A stretch of DNA of 64,000 nucleotides. Origin: Enterobacter sp. Bisph1 (lineage in GTDB: Bacteria; Pseudomonadota; Gammaproteobacteria; Enterobacterales; Enterobacteriaceae). A model generated the notes under the pieces. That model had not been told where the DNA came from and made no database searches. It saw only the letters and a list, made by a program, of their open reading frames with translations. How positions within the stretch are numbered: the stretch's first letter is position 1; each line of letters starts with the position of its first letter. The stretch spans positions 1 to 64,000 of the forward strand of contig NZ_JXAG01000022.1 of NCBI RefSeq assembly GCF_000814905.1, given 5' to 3'. Of the stretch, positions 11,764-20,995 are shown one piece after another. The translations under genes and the position numbers were made by a program.

Positions 11764-12528
11764 TTACTCTTCGTTGGCTTCTGTTTCGCTCTCGTCATCG
11801 GGCACCCGACGTTTGCCAACGTAGAAGCGCGCGAAGAAGACGCCGACTTCAAACAGGCAATACATCGGTATGGCCAACAGCGTCTGCGAAAAGACATCCG
11901 GCGGCGTCAGTAACATGCCAACCACGAACGCGCCCACCAATACGTACGGGCGTTTTTGACGCAGATCCGCTGGCGTGGTGATGCCCATCCAGCATAACAG
12001 CACAATGGCGACCGGCACCTCAAATGAGACGCCAAAGGCCATAAACAGCGCCATCACGAAGCTAAGGTAGCTGGCGATATCGGTGGAAACCTGCACGCCT
12101 TCCGGCGCGGTATGGGTCAAAAAGCCGAAAGCCAGCGGGAAAACCACGAAGTAGGCAAACGCCATACCGATGTAAAACAGCAGCGAGCTGGAAACCAGCA
12201 GCGGCACCACCAGACGGCGTTCATGTTTATACAGCGCCGGTGCGACAAATGCCCACACCTGATACAAAATGACCGGCGCGGAGAGGATCAGCGACACCAT
12301 AAAGGTCAGTTTGATTGGCGTAAAAAACGGCGAGGCGACATCGGTCGCAATCATGGTTGCGCCCAACGGCATCTGTTTAATGAGCGGCGCGGAAACCAGT
12401 TGATAGATATCATTCGCGAAGTAAACCAGCGCGAGGAAAATTACGATCACGGCGATCATGCAGTTCAGCAGTCGCTTACGTAATTCAATAAGATGTGCGA
12501 TCAGCGGTTGGGTATCGTCTACAGCCAT
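11764..12528 (-). CDS. tatC: Sec-independent protein translocase TatC
   Basis: TatC is the six-helix inner-membrane core of the twin-arginine translocase. It recognises twin-arginine signal peptides of folded, often cofactor-containing, proteins together with TatB. The N-terminal cytoplasmic motif [15 protein letters not shown] and the periplasmic segment near [11 protein letters not shown] are conserved. Length is 254 against 258 in E. coli. It follows tatB by 2 bp in the tatABC(D) operon. Confidence 0.96.
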   Translation of the reverse strand: MAVDDTQPLIAHLIELRKRLLNCMIAVIVIFLALVYFANDIYQLVSAPLIKQMPLGATMIATDVASPFFTPIKLTFMVSLILSAPVILYQVWAFVAPALYKHERRLVVPLLVSSSLLFYIGMAFAYFVVFPLAFGFLTHTAPEGVQVSTDIASYLSFVMALFMAFGVSFEVPVAIVLLCWMGITTPADLRQKRPYVLVGAFVVGMLLTPPDVFSQTLLAIPMYCLFEVGVFFARFYVGKRRVPDDESETEANEE

Positions 12529-12530
12529 GT

Positions 12531-13055
12531 TCAGGATTTATCACTTGAAGAAGGTGTGGAGTCGGAAACCGGCGCGGCCTCTTTGTGTGCGGTAGCCACC
12601 TGCGGCGCTTTTTTCTCTTCTGCGACGTCGGGCACCTGCTGCGGCGAGCTGGCCTGATGCTCAGCGGCGGCAGGCGTTACGCCTTCGTGCTGCGCTTCGT
12701 TATCTTTTACCACCGGATTGTGAATGGTATGGGCTTCATCGCTCGCTTTTTCCGCGTCGTTAGCGCTATACGAGCGCTTCATCGATTCTGCGGCGTGACG
12801 CAATTCGTCCATCGACTGTTTTAATTCCGGCGTCAGGTTTTCCAGGCTCGCTTTTTCCACCTTTTTCAGGCTGTCCTGGAACTCCTGCAATTTCAGTTCC
12901 TGCGTCAGTTCATTCTGCACCGTTGTCGCCAGCGAACGCAGCGCACGAACCCAGCCGGCTACCGTGCGCACAGCGACGGGCAACCGTTGCGGCCCGAGGA
13001 CCACAAGGCCAATAACGAAAACCAGCAGCAGTTCGCCAAAACCTATATCGAACAC
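12531..13055 (-). CDS. tatB: Sec-independent protein translocase TatB
   Basis: TatB joins TatC in the signal-peptide receptor complex. One N-terminal membrane helix starts [21 protein letters not shown] and carries the conserved glutamate at position 8. An amphipathic helix follows, then a variable, charged, proline- and alanine-rich tail of about 90 residues. Length is 174. It lies 3 bp after tatA. Confidence 0.95.
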   Translation of the reverse strand: MFDIGFGELLLVFVIGLVVLGPQRLPVAVRTVAGWVRALRSLATTVQNELTQELKLQEFQDSLKKVEKASLENLTPELKQSMDELRHAAESMKRSYSANDAEKASDEAHTIHNPVVKDNEAQHEGVTPAAAEHQASSPQQVPDVAEEKKAPQVATAHKEAAPVSDSTPSSSDKS

Positions 13056-13058
13056 GAA

Positions 13059-13322
13059 TTACACCTGCTCTTTGTCGTGACGTTTTTCGTCTTTTTTAAC
13101 GTCGTCGGATGGTTTGCTTTCGGAGAGAGATTTTGTTGTAAAATCTGCATCCTGCACCGATTTATCCTGCTTTTCCCCTTTATCGTCATCGCTCATGGCT
13201 TTTTTAAAGCCTTTGATGGATGCGCCAAGGTCAGAACCAATCGAGCCAAGCTTTCGGGTGCCGAACAGCAGCACAACGATAACCGCAATAATCAACAACT
13301 GCCAAACACTGATACCACCCAT
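13059..13322 (-). CDS. tatA: Sec-independent protein translocase TatA
   Basis: TatA polymerises around TatBC to let folded proteins pass the inner membrane. The protein has 87 residues: a short N-terminal membrane helix ([20 protein letters not shown]), the hinge and amphipathic helix with [20 protein letters not shown], and a charged tail. It is the first tat gene, 118 bp downstream of ubiB. Confidence 0.96.
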   Translation of the reverse strand: MGGISVWQLLIIAVIVVLLFGTRKLGSIGSDLGASIKGFKKAMSDDDKGEKQDKSVQDADFTTKSLSESKPSDDVKKDEKRHDKEQV

Positions 13323-13440
13323 ACATAGTCCTCTGTAACAGATGATGTTAAAAATAGGCCCCAGTATACACTTTATCCTTCGAACTGCCTCTTTACTGAC
13401 AGCTTCTGTGTATCAGACCACAACCAGGCTGGTGGTTCGC

Positions 13441-15081
13441 TTAACGCGTTTTATACCAACCTAAAATCCAGGCCAAACCGCCGCCCGCCATAAGCCAGGC
13501 GGGAGTAAAACCCCATTCAGGACGATTGATCAGCAATAAAGTCCCGCTCAATAGCAGCGTAGCGCCAATACCAAACAGATAACGTGATTGCCCTTGCCGC
13601 ACATGGTTGACATGCAGTTCATTGGCGATTCTATCCACGCTCTGCTGAATATGCCTGCCTTGTTGCAATCCGTTGAAGATCAGTTCGGGAATTTCCGGCA
13701 TTTTTTCAATCCAGAACGGGCCTTTCTCTTTTATCGCCCTGACCAGAGCGGGAATGCCCACCTGATCTTTGATCCAGGTTTCAAGAAAAGGTTTCGCTGT
13801 TTTCCACAAATCGAGCTGGGGGTAGAGCTGTCGACCGACGCCTTCAATATAGAGCAGCGTTTTTTGCAACAGCACCAGCTGCGGCTGCACTTCCATATTA
13901 AAGCGACGCGCCGTATTAAACAGGTTAAGCAGCACATGGCCGAAGGAGATTTCCGCCAGCGGCTTTTCGAAAATCGGCTCGCAGACGGTACGAATGGCGA
14001 ATTCAAACTCTTCGACGTTGGTATCGGGCGGAACCCAACCGGAATCGACGTGCAGTTCCGCTACTTTACGATAATCGCGGTTAAAGAAGGCGATAAAGTT
14101 CTCCGCCAGATAGCGCTTATCTTCTTTGTTCAGCGAGCCGACAATGCCGCAATCAATGCCAATATACTGCGGATCTTCCGGGTGCTCGTAGCTCACAAAA
14201 ATATTGCCCGGATGCATGTCCGCATGGAAAAAGCTGTCGCGGAAAACCTGGGTGAAAAAGACCTGCACACCGCGCTCCGCCAGCAATTTCATATTGGTGC
14301 CGTTTTTCTCCAGTGCGGCAATATCGGAAACCGGAATGCCGTAAATGCGCTCCATCACCAGCATATCCTGGCTGCAATAATCCGAATAGATTTCCGGCAC
14401 ATACAGCATGGGGCTGTTTTCGAAGTTGCGGCGCAGCTGGATAGCGTTAGCGGCTTCGCGCAGCAGATCCAACTCATCGATAAGCGTCTTTTCATACTCA
14501 CGTACAACTTCGCGCGGGCGCAGACGGCGACCATCGGGTAACAGATGCGGCACCCAGCCCGCCAGGCGATAGATCAGTTTCAGATCCGCCTTGATAACCG
14601 GCATGATATCGGGGCGAATAACCTTAATCACCACCTCTTTGCCGTTCTCTTTCAACCGTGCCGTGTGTACTTGCGCGATAGACGCCGAGGCCAGTGGTTC
14701 AATAGAGAAATCGTCAAACCAGGTTTCCACCGGTATATCGCCCATCGCTTTTTCAATCTGCTTTTTGGCCAGATGACCATCGAAAGGGGCAACGCGATCC
14801 TGCAGCATTGCCAGCTGATCGGCAATCAGTGGCGGAAAGAGATCGCGGCGGGTTGATAGCATTTGCCCGAACTTAATCCATACCGGACCCAGCTCCTGCA
14901 AAGCAAGACGCAGGCGTACACCCAGCTCTTTTTCTTTATGCCGGTTCGGCATCCAGAACAGTGTCCGCCGCCAAAGCCGCAACGGCAGGGTGAGACGCAT
15001 AATGGGAATGAGTTCATCAAGACCGTAGCTTAAAAAAGTCTGAATGATGAAGTAGAGGCGCCGTATTTCTCCAGGCGTCAT
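13441..15081 (-). CDS. ubiB: Ubiquinone biosynthesis ATPase/kinase-like UbiB
   Basis: UbiB is an atypical kinase-like (ABC1/ADCK/COQ8) protein needed for ubiquinone synthesis. It is thought to use ATPase activity to help the membrane-bound steps rather than act as a classical kinase. The 546 residues match E. coli. The family KxGQ motif is in [16 protein letters not shown], and [12 protein letters not shown] plus [11 protein letters not shown] form the catalytic and metal-binding loops. Two membrane helices end the protein. Its start overlaps the ubiJ stop (ATGA). Confidence 0.95.
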   Translation of the reverse strand: MTPGEIRRLYFIIQTFLSYGLDELIPIMRLTLPLRLWRRTLFWMPNRHKEKELGVRLRLALQELGPVWIKFGQMLSTRRDLFPPLIADQLAMLQDRVAPFDGHLAKKQIEKAMGDIPVETWFDDFSIEPLASASIAQVHTARLKENGKEVVIKVIRPDIMPVIKADLKLIYRLAGWVPHLLPDGRRLRPREVVREYEKTLIDELDLLREAANAIQLRRNFENSPMLYVPEIYSDYCSQDMLVMERIYGIPVSDIAALEKNGTNMKLLAERGVQVFFTQVFRDSFFHADMHPGNIFVSYEHPEDPQYIGIDCGIVGSLNKEDKRYLAENFIAFFNRDYRKVAELHVDSGWVPPDTNVEEFEFAIRTVCEPIFEKPLAEISFGHVLLNLFNTARRFNMEVQPQLVLLQKTLLYIEGVGRQLYPQLDLWKTAKPFLETWIKDQVGIPALVRAIKEKGPFWIEKMPEIPELIFNGLQQGRHIQQSVDRIANELHVNHVRQGQSRYLFGIGATLLLSGTLLLINRPEWGFTPAWLMAGGGLAWILGWYKTR

Positions 15082-15683
15082 TTGCCCTCCAGTTTATCCA
15101 GGCGTTTAGCCAGAGCTTCTACCGCCCGTTGTACGGCAGCCGTTTCTTCAGCAAACCAGGCCACTTCCAGCGCTCCCGGCGCAACACGCCACTCTTCCGT
15201 TAACACGTCGGCGACATAACGCTGCTGGCGTTGAAAGCGATGGCGCATAAAACGCGCGCCGCCGCGCAGAAATTTCGAGATGCCCTCGGCGGCAATATCC
15301 CCGGTCCAGGGCGCGAGAATTTCAGCAGCATCAAATTCGGCTAAATCCATCAGCGACACCAGATTTTGCACAACCTGAATATCTCCCTGCACTTCCAGCT
15401 CGCCGCTGCGAATAAGCGCCGTCAGTTGCTGGCGGTCTTGCAGCTTCGGCAGCACGCGCAGTTGGGTCAGTACGGTACAGTCGGCTTCGCCTTCCCACTC
15501 GCCTAACACATCAATCTGCCGCTCGCTGAACACCAGCACAAACGGTGAGGAGAACTCCTGCAGCGACACACGCAACACCTTGCCATACAAACGCTGGCGC
15601 GCGCTTTTCAGTGCGCCTTCGCGGTATAAGAACGTATTCAGTACGCGTTCGATGCCGGCGGCAACCATCGGCTTAAAGGGCAT
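15078..15683 (-). CDS. ubiJ: Ubiquinone biosynthesis accessory factor UbiJ
   Basis: UbiJ carries a sterol-carrier-protein-2 lipid-binding domain in its N-terminal half and binds ubiquinone intermediates within the soluble Ubi complex together with UbiK. A helical C-terminus ([23 protein letters not shown]) suits coiled-coil contact. I start at the ATG at 15683 because AGGAG lies 5 bp upstream and the length becomes 201, as in E. coli; an in-frame GTG lies two codons earlier. It sits between ubiE (11 bp) and ubiB (overlap). In E. coli an sRNA (EsrE) has been reported within this gene; I cannot confirm it here. Confidence 0.93.
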   Translation of the reverse strand: MPFKPMVAAGIERVLNTFLYREGALKSARQRLYGKVLRVSLQEFSSPFVLVFSERQIDVLGEWEGEADCTVLTQLRVLPKLQDRQQLTALIRSGELEVQGDIQVVQNLVSLMDLAEFDAAEILAPWTGDIAAEGISKFLRGGARFMRHRFQRQQRYVADVLTEEWRVAPGALEVAWFAEETAAVQRAVEALAKRLDKLEGK

Positions 15684-15694
15684 ACGCACTCCTG

Positions 15695-16450
15695 TCAGAA
15701 TTTGTAGCCACGGTGCAGGGCAACAATCCCGGCGGTCAAATTGTAGTAATCCACGTTTTCAAAACCGGCATCCTGCATCATCGCTTTCAGGGTATCCTGA
15801 TCGGGATGCATGCGGATCGACTCCGCCAGATAGCGGTAACTTTCCGCGTCGTTTGCCACCATCTGACCAATGCGCGGCAGAATATGAAAAGAGTAAGCGT
15901 CGTACACTTTGCTCAATGGCTCAATGACCGGCTTGGAAAATTCCAGCACCAGCAGACGACCGCCTGGTTTCAAAACACGAAACATCGAGCGCAGCGCTTT
16001 CTCTTTTTCCGTCACATTACGCAGACCAAAGGAGATAGTGATGCAATCGAAGGTATTGTCCGGGAAAGGTAATGCTTCGGCATTGGCCTGAACGTATTCA
16101 ACATTGCCAATCACGCCGAGGTTGCGCAGCTTTTCGCGCCCCATTTTCAGCATTGAATCATTGATGTCTGCCAGCACAACCTGGCCGGTTTCGCCGACAA
16201 GACGGGAGAACTTCGCCGTCAGATCGCCGGTACCGCCCGCCAGATCGAGCACTTTTTGCCCGCGACGTACGCCGCTGCAATCAATCGTAAAGCGTTTCCA
16301 TAAACGGTGGATGCCCATCGACATCAGGTCGTTCATCACGTCATATTTGGATGCAACCGAATGGAAAACATGCGCCACCATATCCGCTTTATTTTCCTTG
16401 GCGACGGTCTGAAAACCAAAGTGGGTTGTCTCTTTTGAATCTTCCGCCAT
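15695..16450 (-). CDS. ubiE: Ubiquinone/menaquinone C-methyltransferase UbiE
   Basis: UbiE transfers methyl groups from S-adenosylmethionine to the quinone ring in both ubiquinone and menaquinone synthesis. The SAM-binding loop [15 protein letters not shown] is clear near residue 70, with the later motifs [23 protein letters not shown] interrupted by no change. Length is 251, as in E. coli. It is first in the ubiE-ubiJ-ubiB group, 66 bp downstream of rmuC. Confidence 0.96.
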   Translation of the reverse strand: MAEDSKETTHFGFQTVAKENKADMVAHVFHSVASKYDVMNDLMSMGIHRLWKRFTIDCSGVRRGQKVLDLAGGTGDLTAKFSRLVGETGQVVLADINDSMLKMGREKLRNLGVIGNVEYVQANAEALPFPDNTFDCITISFGLRNVTEKEKALRSMFRVLKPGGRLLVLEFSKPVIEPLSKVYDAYSFHILPRIGQMVANDAESYRYLAESIRMHPDQDTLKAMMQDAGFENVDYYNLTAGIVALHRGYKF

Positions 16451-16516
16451 CTTAGTGCCTGCTCATTAAGAATATGTTTTTGAAGTGTATCAGATTGCAG
16501 ACGATTGCCCTACGTT

Positions 16517-17974
16517 TCAACCACCCGTAGAGACCTGCGCACCCGGCTCGTTGTCCGCCTGCTGGCTTGCTAATGTATTGTCTTCAAAGCGATCGAGAGA
16601 GTCGTTTTGCCCCGATCGCAGACGAAACTCTTCGTCCTGCGCCTGGGCTTCAGACGCCAATTCCGGATTAATCTCGCGTTTGATTTCCACACCCAGCCCG
16701 CGAAATGCTTCCGCCTGGGCCAGCAAATTCCCGCGCCCCGAACTGAGTTTTTTCATCGCCTGCCGGTAGTTATCCTGGGCTTTATCCAGACTCTGGCCAA
16801 TGGATGACATATCGTCAACAAACAGGCGCATTTTGTCATACAGACGGCTCGCCCGTTCTGCGATCTGCTGGGCATTGCGGCTCTGGTGCTCGTAACGCCA
16901 CAAATTAGCGACGGTGCGCAGCGCCACCAACAGCGTCGTCGGGCTGACCAGCATAATGTTATTTTTCAACGCTTCGGTGATCAATTCAGGCTGTCTGTCG
17001 AGGGCAATTAAAAAAGCAGGCTCAACGGGGATAAACATCAGCACATAATCCAGGCTGCGCAGCCCCGGCAACTGCTGATAATCCTTACGTCCCAGCAGGC
17101 GAATATGGTTGCGCACAGAGGCGATATGCTCCTGCAGCGCGCCTTCGCGGGTAAATTCATCGTCGGCATTGAAGTAACGCTCGTAGGCCACCAGCGTCAT
17201 TTTAGCGTCGATGACCACATCTTTGCCCTGCGGCAAACGGACAATTACGTCCGGCTGCATCCGGGCGCGGCTGTCATTCTCAATGCTGACCTGGGTTTCA
17301 TACTCATAGCCTTCGCGCAGACCGGAGGCTTCCAGCACGCGCGTTAGCACCACTTCGCCCCAGTTACCCTGGGTCTTGTTATCGCCTTTCAGCGCGCGCG
17401 TCAGGTTAATCGCCTCCTGCGCCATTTGCGCATTCAGCTGTTGCAGGTTGCGGATCTCATGAGCCAGCGTATGACGCTCGCGGGCTTCCTGACCAAAGCT
17501 CTCCTGCACCTGGCGGCGAAAACCATCAAGCTGCTCGCGCAGCGGCGTTAGCAAGCCGTTCAGGCTTTGACGGTTCTGTTCATCGACGCGGCGGTTGCTG
17601 TGCTCAAAAATACGGTTCGCCAGGTTTTCAAACTGTTCACTCAGCCGCTGCTCGCTGCTGTGCATCTGGCGCAGCTTCTCTTCGGCGTGTAGCTGCGTGG
17701 ATTCGAGCCGGGTTGTCACTTCCCGCAGATCCGCTTCCAGCGAGCTATTAATATGCTGCAGGCTGCGCAGTTCGTTATTGAGCAGCTCACACTCTTCGCG
17801 CCAGTGGTCATTTTGCACAATCTGCTGACGTGCGGCGCTCAGCTCGCTGAATACATCACGCTGCTCGGCGAGCAAATCCGCCTGCTGCTGCGCCCCGCGC
17901 CAGCTCGCCGCCAGCCAGCCGACCAGTAAACCCGCCAGCGCAACGGCTGCCATGACGATGATTGAAGTGTCCAC
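16517..17974 (-). CDS. rmuC: DNA recombination protein RmuC
   Basis: RmuC limits recombination between short inverted repeats and has a restriction-nuclease-like core. An N-terminal membrane helix (residues about 5-24) is followed by a long coiled coil (to about 170) and the conserved core GDNKTQGNWGEVVL, QPDVIVRLP and VVIDAKMTLVAYERY. The GTG at 17974 is preferred: it aligns with the E. coli start, gives 485 residues, and an AGGAGG lies 4 bp upstream. An ATG at 17998 would place that ribosome site inside the gene. The C-terminal tail is variable. Confidence 0.9.
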   Translation of the reverse strand: MDTSIIVMAAVALAGLLVGWLAASWRGAQQQADLLAEQRDVFSELSAARQQIVQNDHWREECELLNNELRSLQHINSSLEADLREVTTRLESTQLHAEEKLRQMHSSEQRLSEQFENLANRIFEHSNRRVDEQNRQSLNGLLTPLREQLDGFRRQVQESFGQEARERHTLAHEIRNLQQLNAQMAQEAINLTRALKGDNKTQGNWGEVVLTRVLEASGLREGYEYETQVSIENDSRARMQPDVIVRLPQGKDVVIDAKMTLVAYERYFNADDEFTREGALQEHIASVRNHIRLLGRKDYQQLPGLRSLDYVLMFIPVEPAFLIALDRQPELITEALKNNIMLVSPTTLLVALRTVANLWRYEHQSRNAQQIAERASRLYDKMRLFVDDMSSIGQSLDKAQDNYRQAMKKLSSGRGNLLAQAEAFRGLGVEIKREINPELASEAQAQDEEFRLRSGQNDSLDRFEDNTLASQQADNEPGAQVSTGG

Positions 17975-18060
17975 CACGCCTCCTGAGTGATAACGCATCC
18001 GGGGGGAATTGTGCTGTATAAACGTCCAGTTTGGAAGGGGTATTCCTGCGAAGCATTACG

Positions 18061-18091
18061 CAAAAAGAAAAGGCCGAACGCGTCGGCCTTT
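18061..18091 (-). terminator. Rho-independent terminator of udp
   Basis: AAGGCCGA (18070-18077) and TCGGCCTT (18083-18090) form a stem on the minus strand followed by a U-rich run read from 18069 down to 18062. It lies 17 bp past the udp stop codon. Confidence 0.85.
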
Positions 18092-18107
18092 ATTTGAGAT
18101 GGGGGAA

Positions 18108-18869
18108 CTACAGCAGGCGGCGGGCGGCTTCTACAACAATTTTCACCGCGTGGCTTTCGGTCTGCTTCATGGTTTCAGCATTCGGGATCTCTTGCTGGGT
18201 GCGGTTAACAATCACCCCGGCCACCATCCCGGCGCGCAGACCCTGACTTGAGCACATGGTCAGCAGCGTGGCGGATTCCATTTCATAGTTCATCACGCCC
18301 ATGGATTGCCACTCTTCCATCGAGCCTTTAAAGCGGTTCACGACGCGACCGGAGAAGGTGTCGTAACGCTCCTGACCCGGATAGAAGGTATCAGAAGAGG
18401 CGGTCACACCGATGTGTTTAGTTGCGCCAATCGCATCCGCTGCCGCGACCAGCGCGGTAGTGCAAGCGAAATCCGCTACCGCCGGGTACTCCATCGGTGC
18501 AAAGTGCAGGCTGGCACCATCCAGACGCACGGATGCGGTAGTGATCAGGACATCGCCGACGTTGATATGCGGCTGAATCGCGCCGGTTGTCCCCACACGC
18601 AGGAAAGTACGAATGCCGAGCTGCGCCAGCTCTTCAACGGCGATAGAGGTTGACGGTCCGCCGATACCGGTCGAGCAAACGATAACCGCTTTGCCGTCCA
18701 GCTCTGCGCGCCAGCTGGTAAATTCACGATGGGATGCCAGGTGGACCGGCTTATCCATAAGCGCCGCGATCTTTTCCACACGCTGCGGATCGCCAGGGAC
18801 GATGGCCAGCGTAGCCCCTTGTAAATCGTTTTTGGTGAGGCCGAGATGAAAAACATCAGACTTGGACAT
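18108..18869 (-). CDS. udp: Uridine phosphorylase
   Basis: Udp splits uridine with phosphate into uracil and ribose 1-phosphate for pyrimidine salvage and carbon use. It is a hexamer of the purine nucleoside phosphorylase type. The family signature [16 protein letters not shown] and the C-terminal [15 protein letters not shown] are intact. The start at 18869 ([10 protein letters not shown]) gives 253 residues as in E. coli; the frame stays open upstream but adds no family sequence. Control is by CRP and CytR through the sites at 18915-19009. Confidence 0.96.
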   Translation of the reverse strand: MSKSDVFHLGLTKNDLQGATLAIVPGDPQRVEKIAALMDKPVHLASHREFTSWRAELDGKAVIVCSTGIGGPSTSIAVEELAQLGIRTFLRVGTTGAIQPHINVGDVLITTASVRLDGASLHFAPMEYPAVADFACTTALVAAADAIGATKHIGVTASSDTFYPGQERYDTFSGRVVNRFKGSMEEWQSMGVMNYEMESATLLTMCSSQGLRAGMVAGVIVNRTQQEIPNAETMKQTESHAVKIVVEAARRLL

Positions 18870-18914
18870 AACAGACTCCTCTGTGGTCGGTTTTATCAGT
18901 AGAGGCAAAAAGAT

Positions 18915-19009
18915 ACTTTACAGAACGCACGGGCACGATTTCGTGACTGACATCACCATGAATAAAAATGGTTGCATATGATTTCCATAAAATAGTGATT
19001 CAAATCACA
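18915..19009 (-). promoter_or_regulatory. udp promoter with two CRP sites and a CytR-type motif
   Basis: Two CRP-like palindromes are visible: CGTGA-N6-TCACC at 18942-18957 and AGTGA-N6-TCACA at 18994-19009. Their centres are 52 bp apart, the spacing I recall for the E. coli udp sites at -41.5 and -93.5. Placing +1 near 18908 puts TAAAGT (18915-18920) exactly at the -10. GTTGCATA (18971-18978), close to the CytR half-site, lies between them. This supports CRP activation with CytR as co-repressor. Confidence 0.75.
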
Positions 19010-19128
19010 TTATAAAGTTACATCCAGCCACTCAGCAGCAAAGATAGACTACGTTGTCGCGATTTGCGCGCGCGGCAGGTCTTCCCGTCTATAGTTATTG
19101 AAGCGCTAAAAAAGGTATGGAGAATGCC

Positions 19129-19935
19129 ATGACAACCAATAACCCATCAGGCTTTGCACCTGCGGCTTCACCCGTTGCATCAACCGTCGTTCACACCTCC
19201 GAAGACGCTGTGATCGCGGGCGAAACGTCTATTCCGACCCAGGGCGAAAACATGCCCGCTTTTCATGCCCGGCCGAAAAATGCCGAAGGTCCGCTACCGA
19301 TTGTGATTGTGGTACAGGAAATTTTTGGCGTACATGAGCATATCCGCGATATTTGTCGCCGTCTGGCGCTGGAAGGTTATCTGGCTATCGCGCCGGAACT
19401 TTACTTCCGTCAGGGCGATCCGAACGATTTCGCCGATATTCAAACCCTGTTCAGCGGCCTGGTAAATAAAGTGCCGGATGCGCAGGTGCTTGCCGATTTA
19501 GATCATGTTGCCAGTTGGGCGGCACGTAACGGCGGTAATGCGCACCAGCTGTTGCTGACGGGTTTCTGCTGGGGTGGCCGCATCGCCTGGCTCTACGCCG
19601 CGCACAATCCGCAGTTAAAAGCGGCAGTGGCCTGGTATGGCAAACTGGTGGGGGAAAAATCTCTTAACTCGCCGCACCATCCGGTGGATATTGCCACCGA
19701 GCTTACCGCACCGGTGCTCGGATTGTATGGCGCGCAGGATACCGGTATTCCGCTGGAAAGCGTAGAAACGATGCGCCAGGCCCTTAGAGCCGCGAACGCC
19801 ACGGCGGAAATTATCGTCTACCCGGAAGCGGGTCACGCGTTCAATGCCGATTATCGTCCGAGCTACCACGCAGAATCCGCCGCCGACGGCTGGCAGCGGA
19901 TGCTGGACTGGTTTGCGCAGTACGGGAATAAGTGA
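19129..19935 (+). CDS. dlhH: Dienelactone hydrolase family protein
   Basis: This cytoplasmic alpha/beta hydrolase belongs to the dienelactone hydrolase family; the physiological substrate of the enterobacterial enzyme is not settled. The nucleophile cysteine is in LTGFCWGGRIAWLYA, the acid lies in the segment LGLYGAQDTGIP, and the histidine is in YPEAGHAFNADYRPS. The ATG at 19129 is preferred because GGAG lies 6 bp upstream; another in-frame ATG at 19117 has a poorer site. This gives 268 residues against 271 in E. coli (YsgA). It is divergent from udp. Confidence 0.88.
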   Translation: MTTNNPSGFAPAASPVASTVVHTSEDAVIAGETSIPTQGENMPAFHARPKNAEGPLPIVIVVQEIFGVHEHIRDICRRLALEGYLAIAPELYFRQGDPNDFADIQTLFSGLVNKVPDAQVLADLDHVASWAARNGGNAHQLLLTGFCWGGRIAWLYAAHNPQLKAAVAWYGKLVGEKSLNSPHHPVDIATELTAPVLGLYGAQDTGIPLESVETMRQALRAANATAEIIVYPEAGHAFNADYRPSYHAESAADGWQRMLDWFAQYGNK

Positions 19936-19941
19936 TGTTAC

Positions 19942-19963
19942 GCGCCGGGTTGATGCCCGGCGC
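19942..19963. terminator. GC-rich hairpin between dlhH and the ABC importer
   Basis: GCGCCGGG (19942-19949) and CCCGGCGC (19956-19963) form an 8-bp stem with a 6-base loop between two convergent genes. No long T run follows on either strand, so it is a plausible but weak two-way terminator. Confidence 0.5.
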
Positions 19964-19966
19964 CCT

Positions 19967-20995
19967 TCATGCCGTTTCCAGACGCCAGCCCTGCTTCAAG
20001 CGGACGCAAACGGTCTGATACGCTGGCAGCGGCGCGAAATGAAACGCGCTCAGGCTCTGCCCATCACGCAGACGTAATTCAAGCAGATAGCGCTCACCCT
20101 GATAGATGCAGCTTTGCACTTCAGCGCTCAGCCCTTCGTCCGTTATCTGCACATGCTCGGGACGCACCAGTACCGGCTGGTGAGACGTTCGGTCACTCTC
20201 TGTCAGACCCGTATGCAGCTGCGCGCCATCTAACTGTTGTGCACTCGCCGACGTTGCCAGCATCAGCACGCTGCCTTGACCAATAAACCGTGCTACCCAA
20301 CCGTTTTGCGGCCGCTGGTACAACTCTTGTGGCGTGCCCCACTGCATAAGCTCGCCGCGATGCATCACCGCAATATGGCTGGCAAGGGCCATCGCTTCCG
20401 CCTGATCGTGGGTGACATAGATAAAAGTAGCGCCAGTGCGGCGATGAAAATCGCGAAAGGTCTGTTCCATAGTGGCGCGCAGATGGCGGTCAAGATTCGC
20501 CAATGGTTCATCAAGCAGCATCACCTGCGGTTCTGCCACCAGACAGCGCGCCAGCGCCACGCGTTGACGTTGTCCACCGCTAAGCTCCTGCGGCGAACGT
20601 TCGGCAAACGCCCCCAGCTCGACGACCTCCAGCGCGTCCATCACCTGCTTATGGCGTGCCGCACCGTTCACTTTACGCAACTTCAGCGGATAGCCGACAT
20701 TCTCGGCCACCGTCATATGCGGCCACAGGGCGTAAGACTGAAATACCATTCCCATATCGCGCTGCTCTGGTGGCGTATGCCGCGTTTTATCTGCCAGCAA
20801 CCGATCCCCCAGCCACACGCGGCCGTCGCTAAGCTGCTCCAGCCCGGCGAGGATGCGCAGCGTGGTGGTTTTCCCACAGCCGCTCGGCCCCAGCAGTGCG
20901 GTAAACGCCCCCTCGGGAAGGGTCAGATCCAACTCGCGCACCACGCTCTGCCCGGCAAAATCTTTACTCAGGCGCTCCAGCCTCAGCTCTGCCAT
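19967..20995 (-). CDS. ABC importer ATPase subunit (FbpC/PotA-like)
   Basis: This is the ATP-hydrolysing subunit of a binding-protein-dependent importer. All nucleotide-binding motifs are intact: Walker A GPSGCGKTT (about 37-45), Q-loop MVFQSYALWPHM, signature ELSGGQRQRVALARC, Walker B VMLLDEPLANLD and H-loop YVTHDQAEAM. A TOBE-like C-terminal domain (about 240-342) follows. An AAGGAG lies 7 bp upstream of the ATG. Its first 13 bp overlap the end of the permease gene. The family covers ferric iron, phosphonate, polyamine and sugar-phosphate systems, so sequence alone does not give the substrate; the PhoB box upstream of the operon argues for a phosphorus compound. Confidence 0.88.
   Translation of the reverse strand: MAELRLERLSKDFAGQSVVRELDLTLPEGAFTALLGPSGCGKTTTLRILAGLEQLSDGRVWLGDRLLADKTRHTPPEQRDMGMVFQSYALWPHMTVAENVGYPLKLRKVNGAARHKQVMDALEVVELGAFAERSPQELSGGQRQRVALARCLVAEPQVMLLDEPLANLDRHLRATMEQTFRDFHRRTGATFIYVTHDQAEAMALASHIAVMHRGELMQWGTPQELYQRPQNGWVARFIGQGSVLMLATSASAQQLDGAQLHTGLTESDRTSHQPVLVRPEHVQITDEGLSAEVQSCIYQGERYLLELRLRDGQSLSAFHFAPLPAYQTVCVRLKQGWRLETA

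Noticed and set aside
13588-14541. 317-codon open frame antisense to ubiB
   Set aside because: It is a shadow of UbiB codons with no motifs or promoter.
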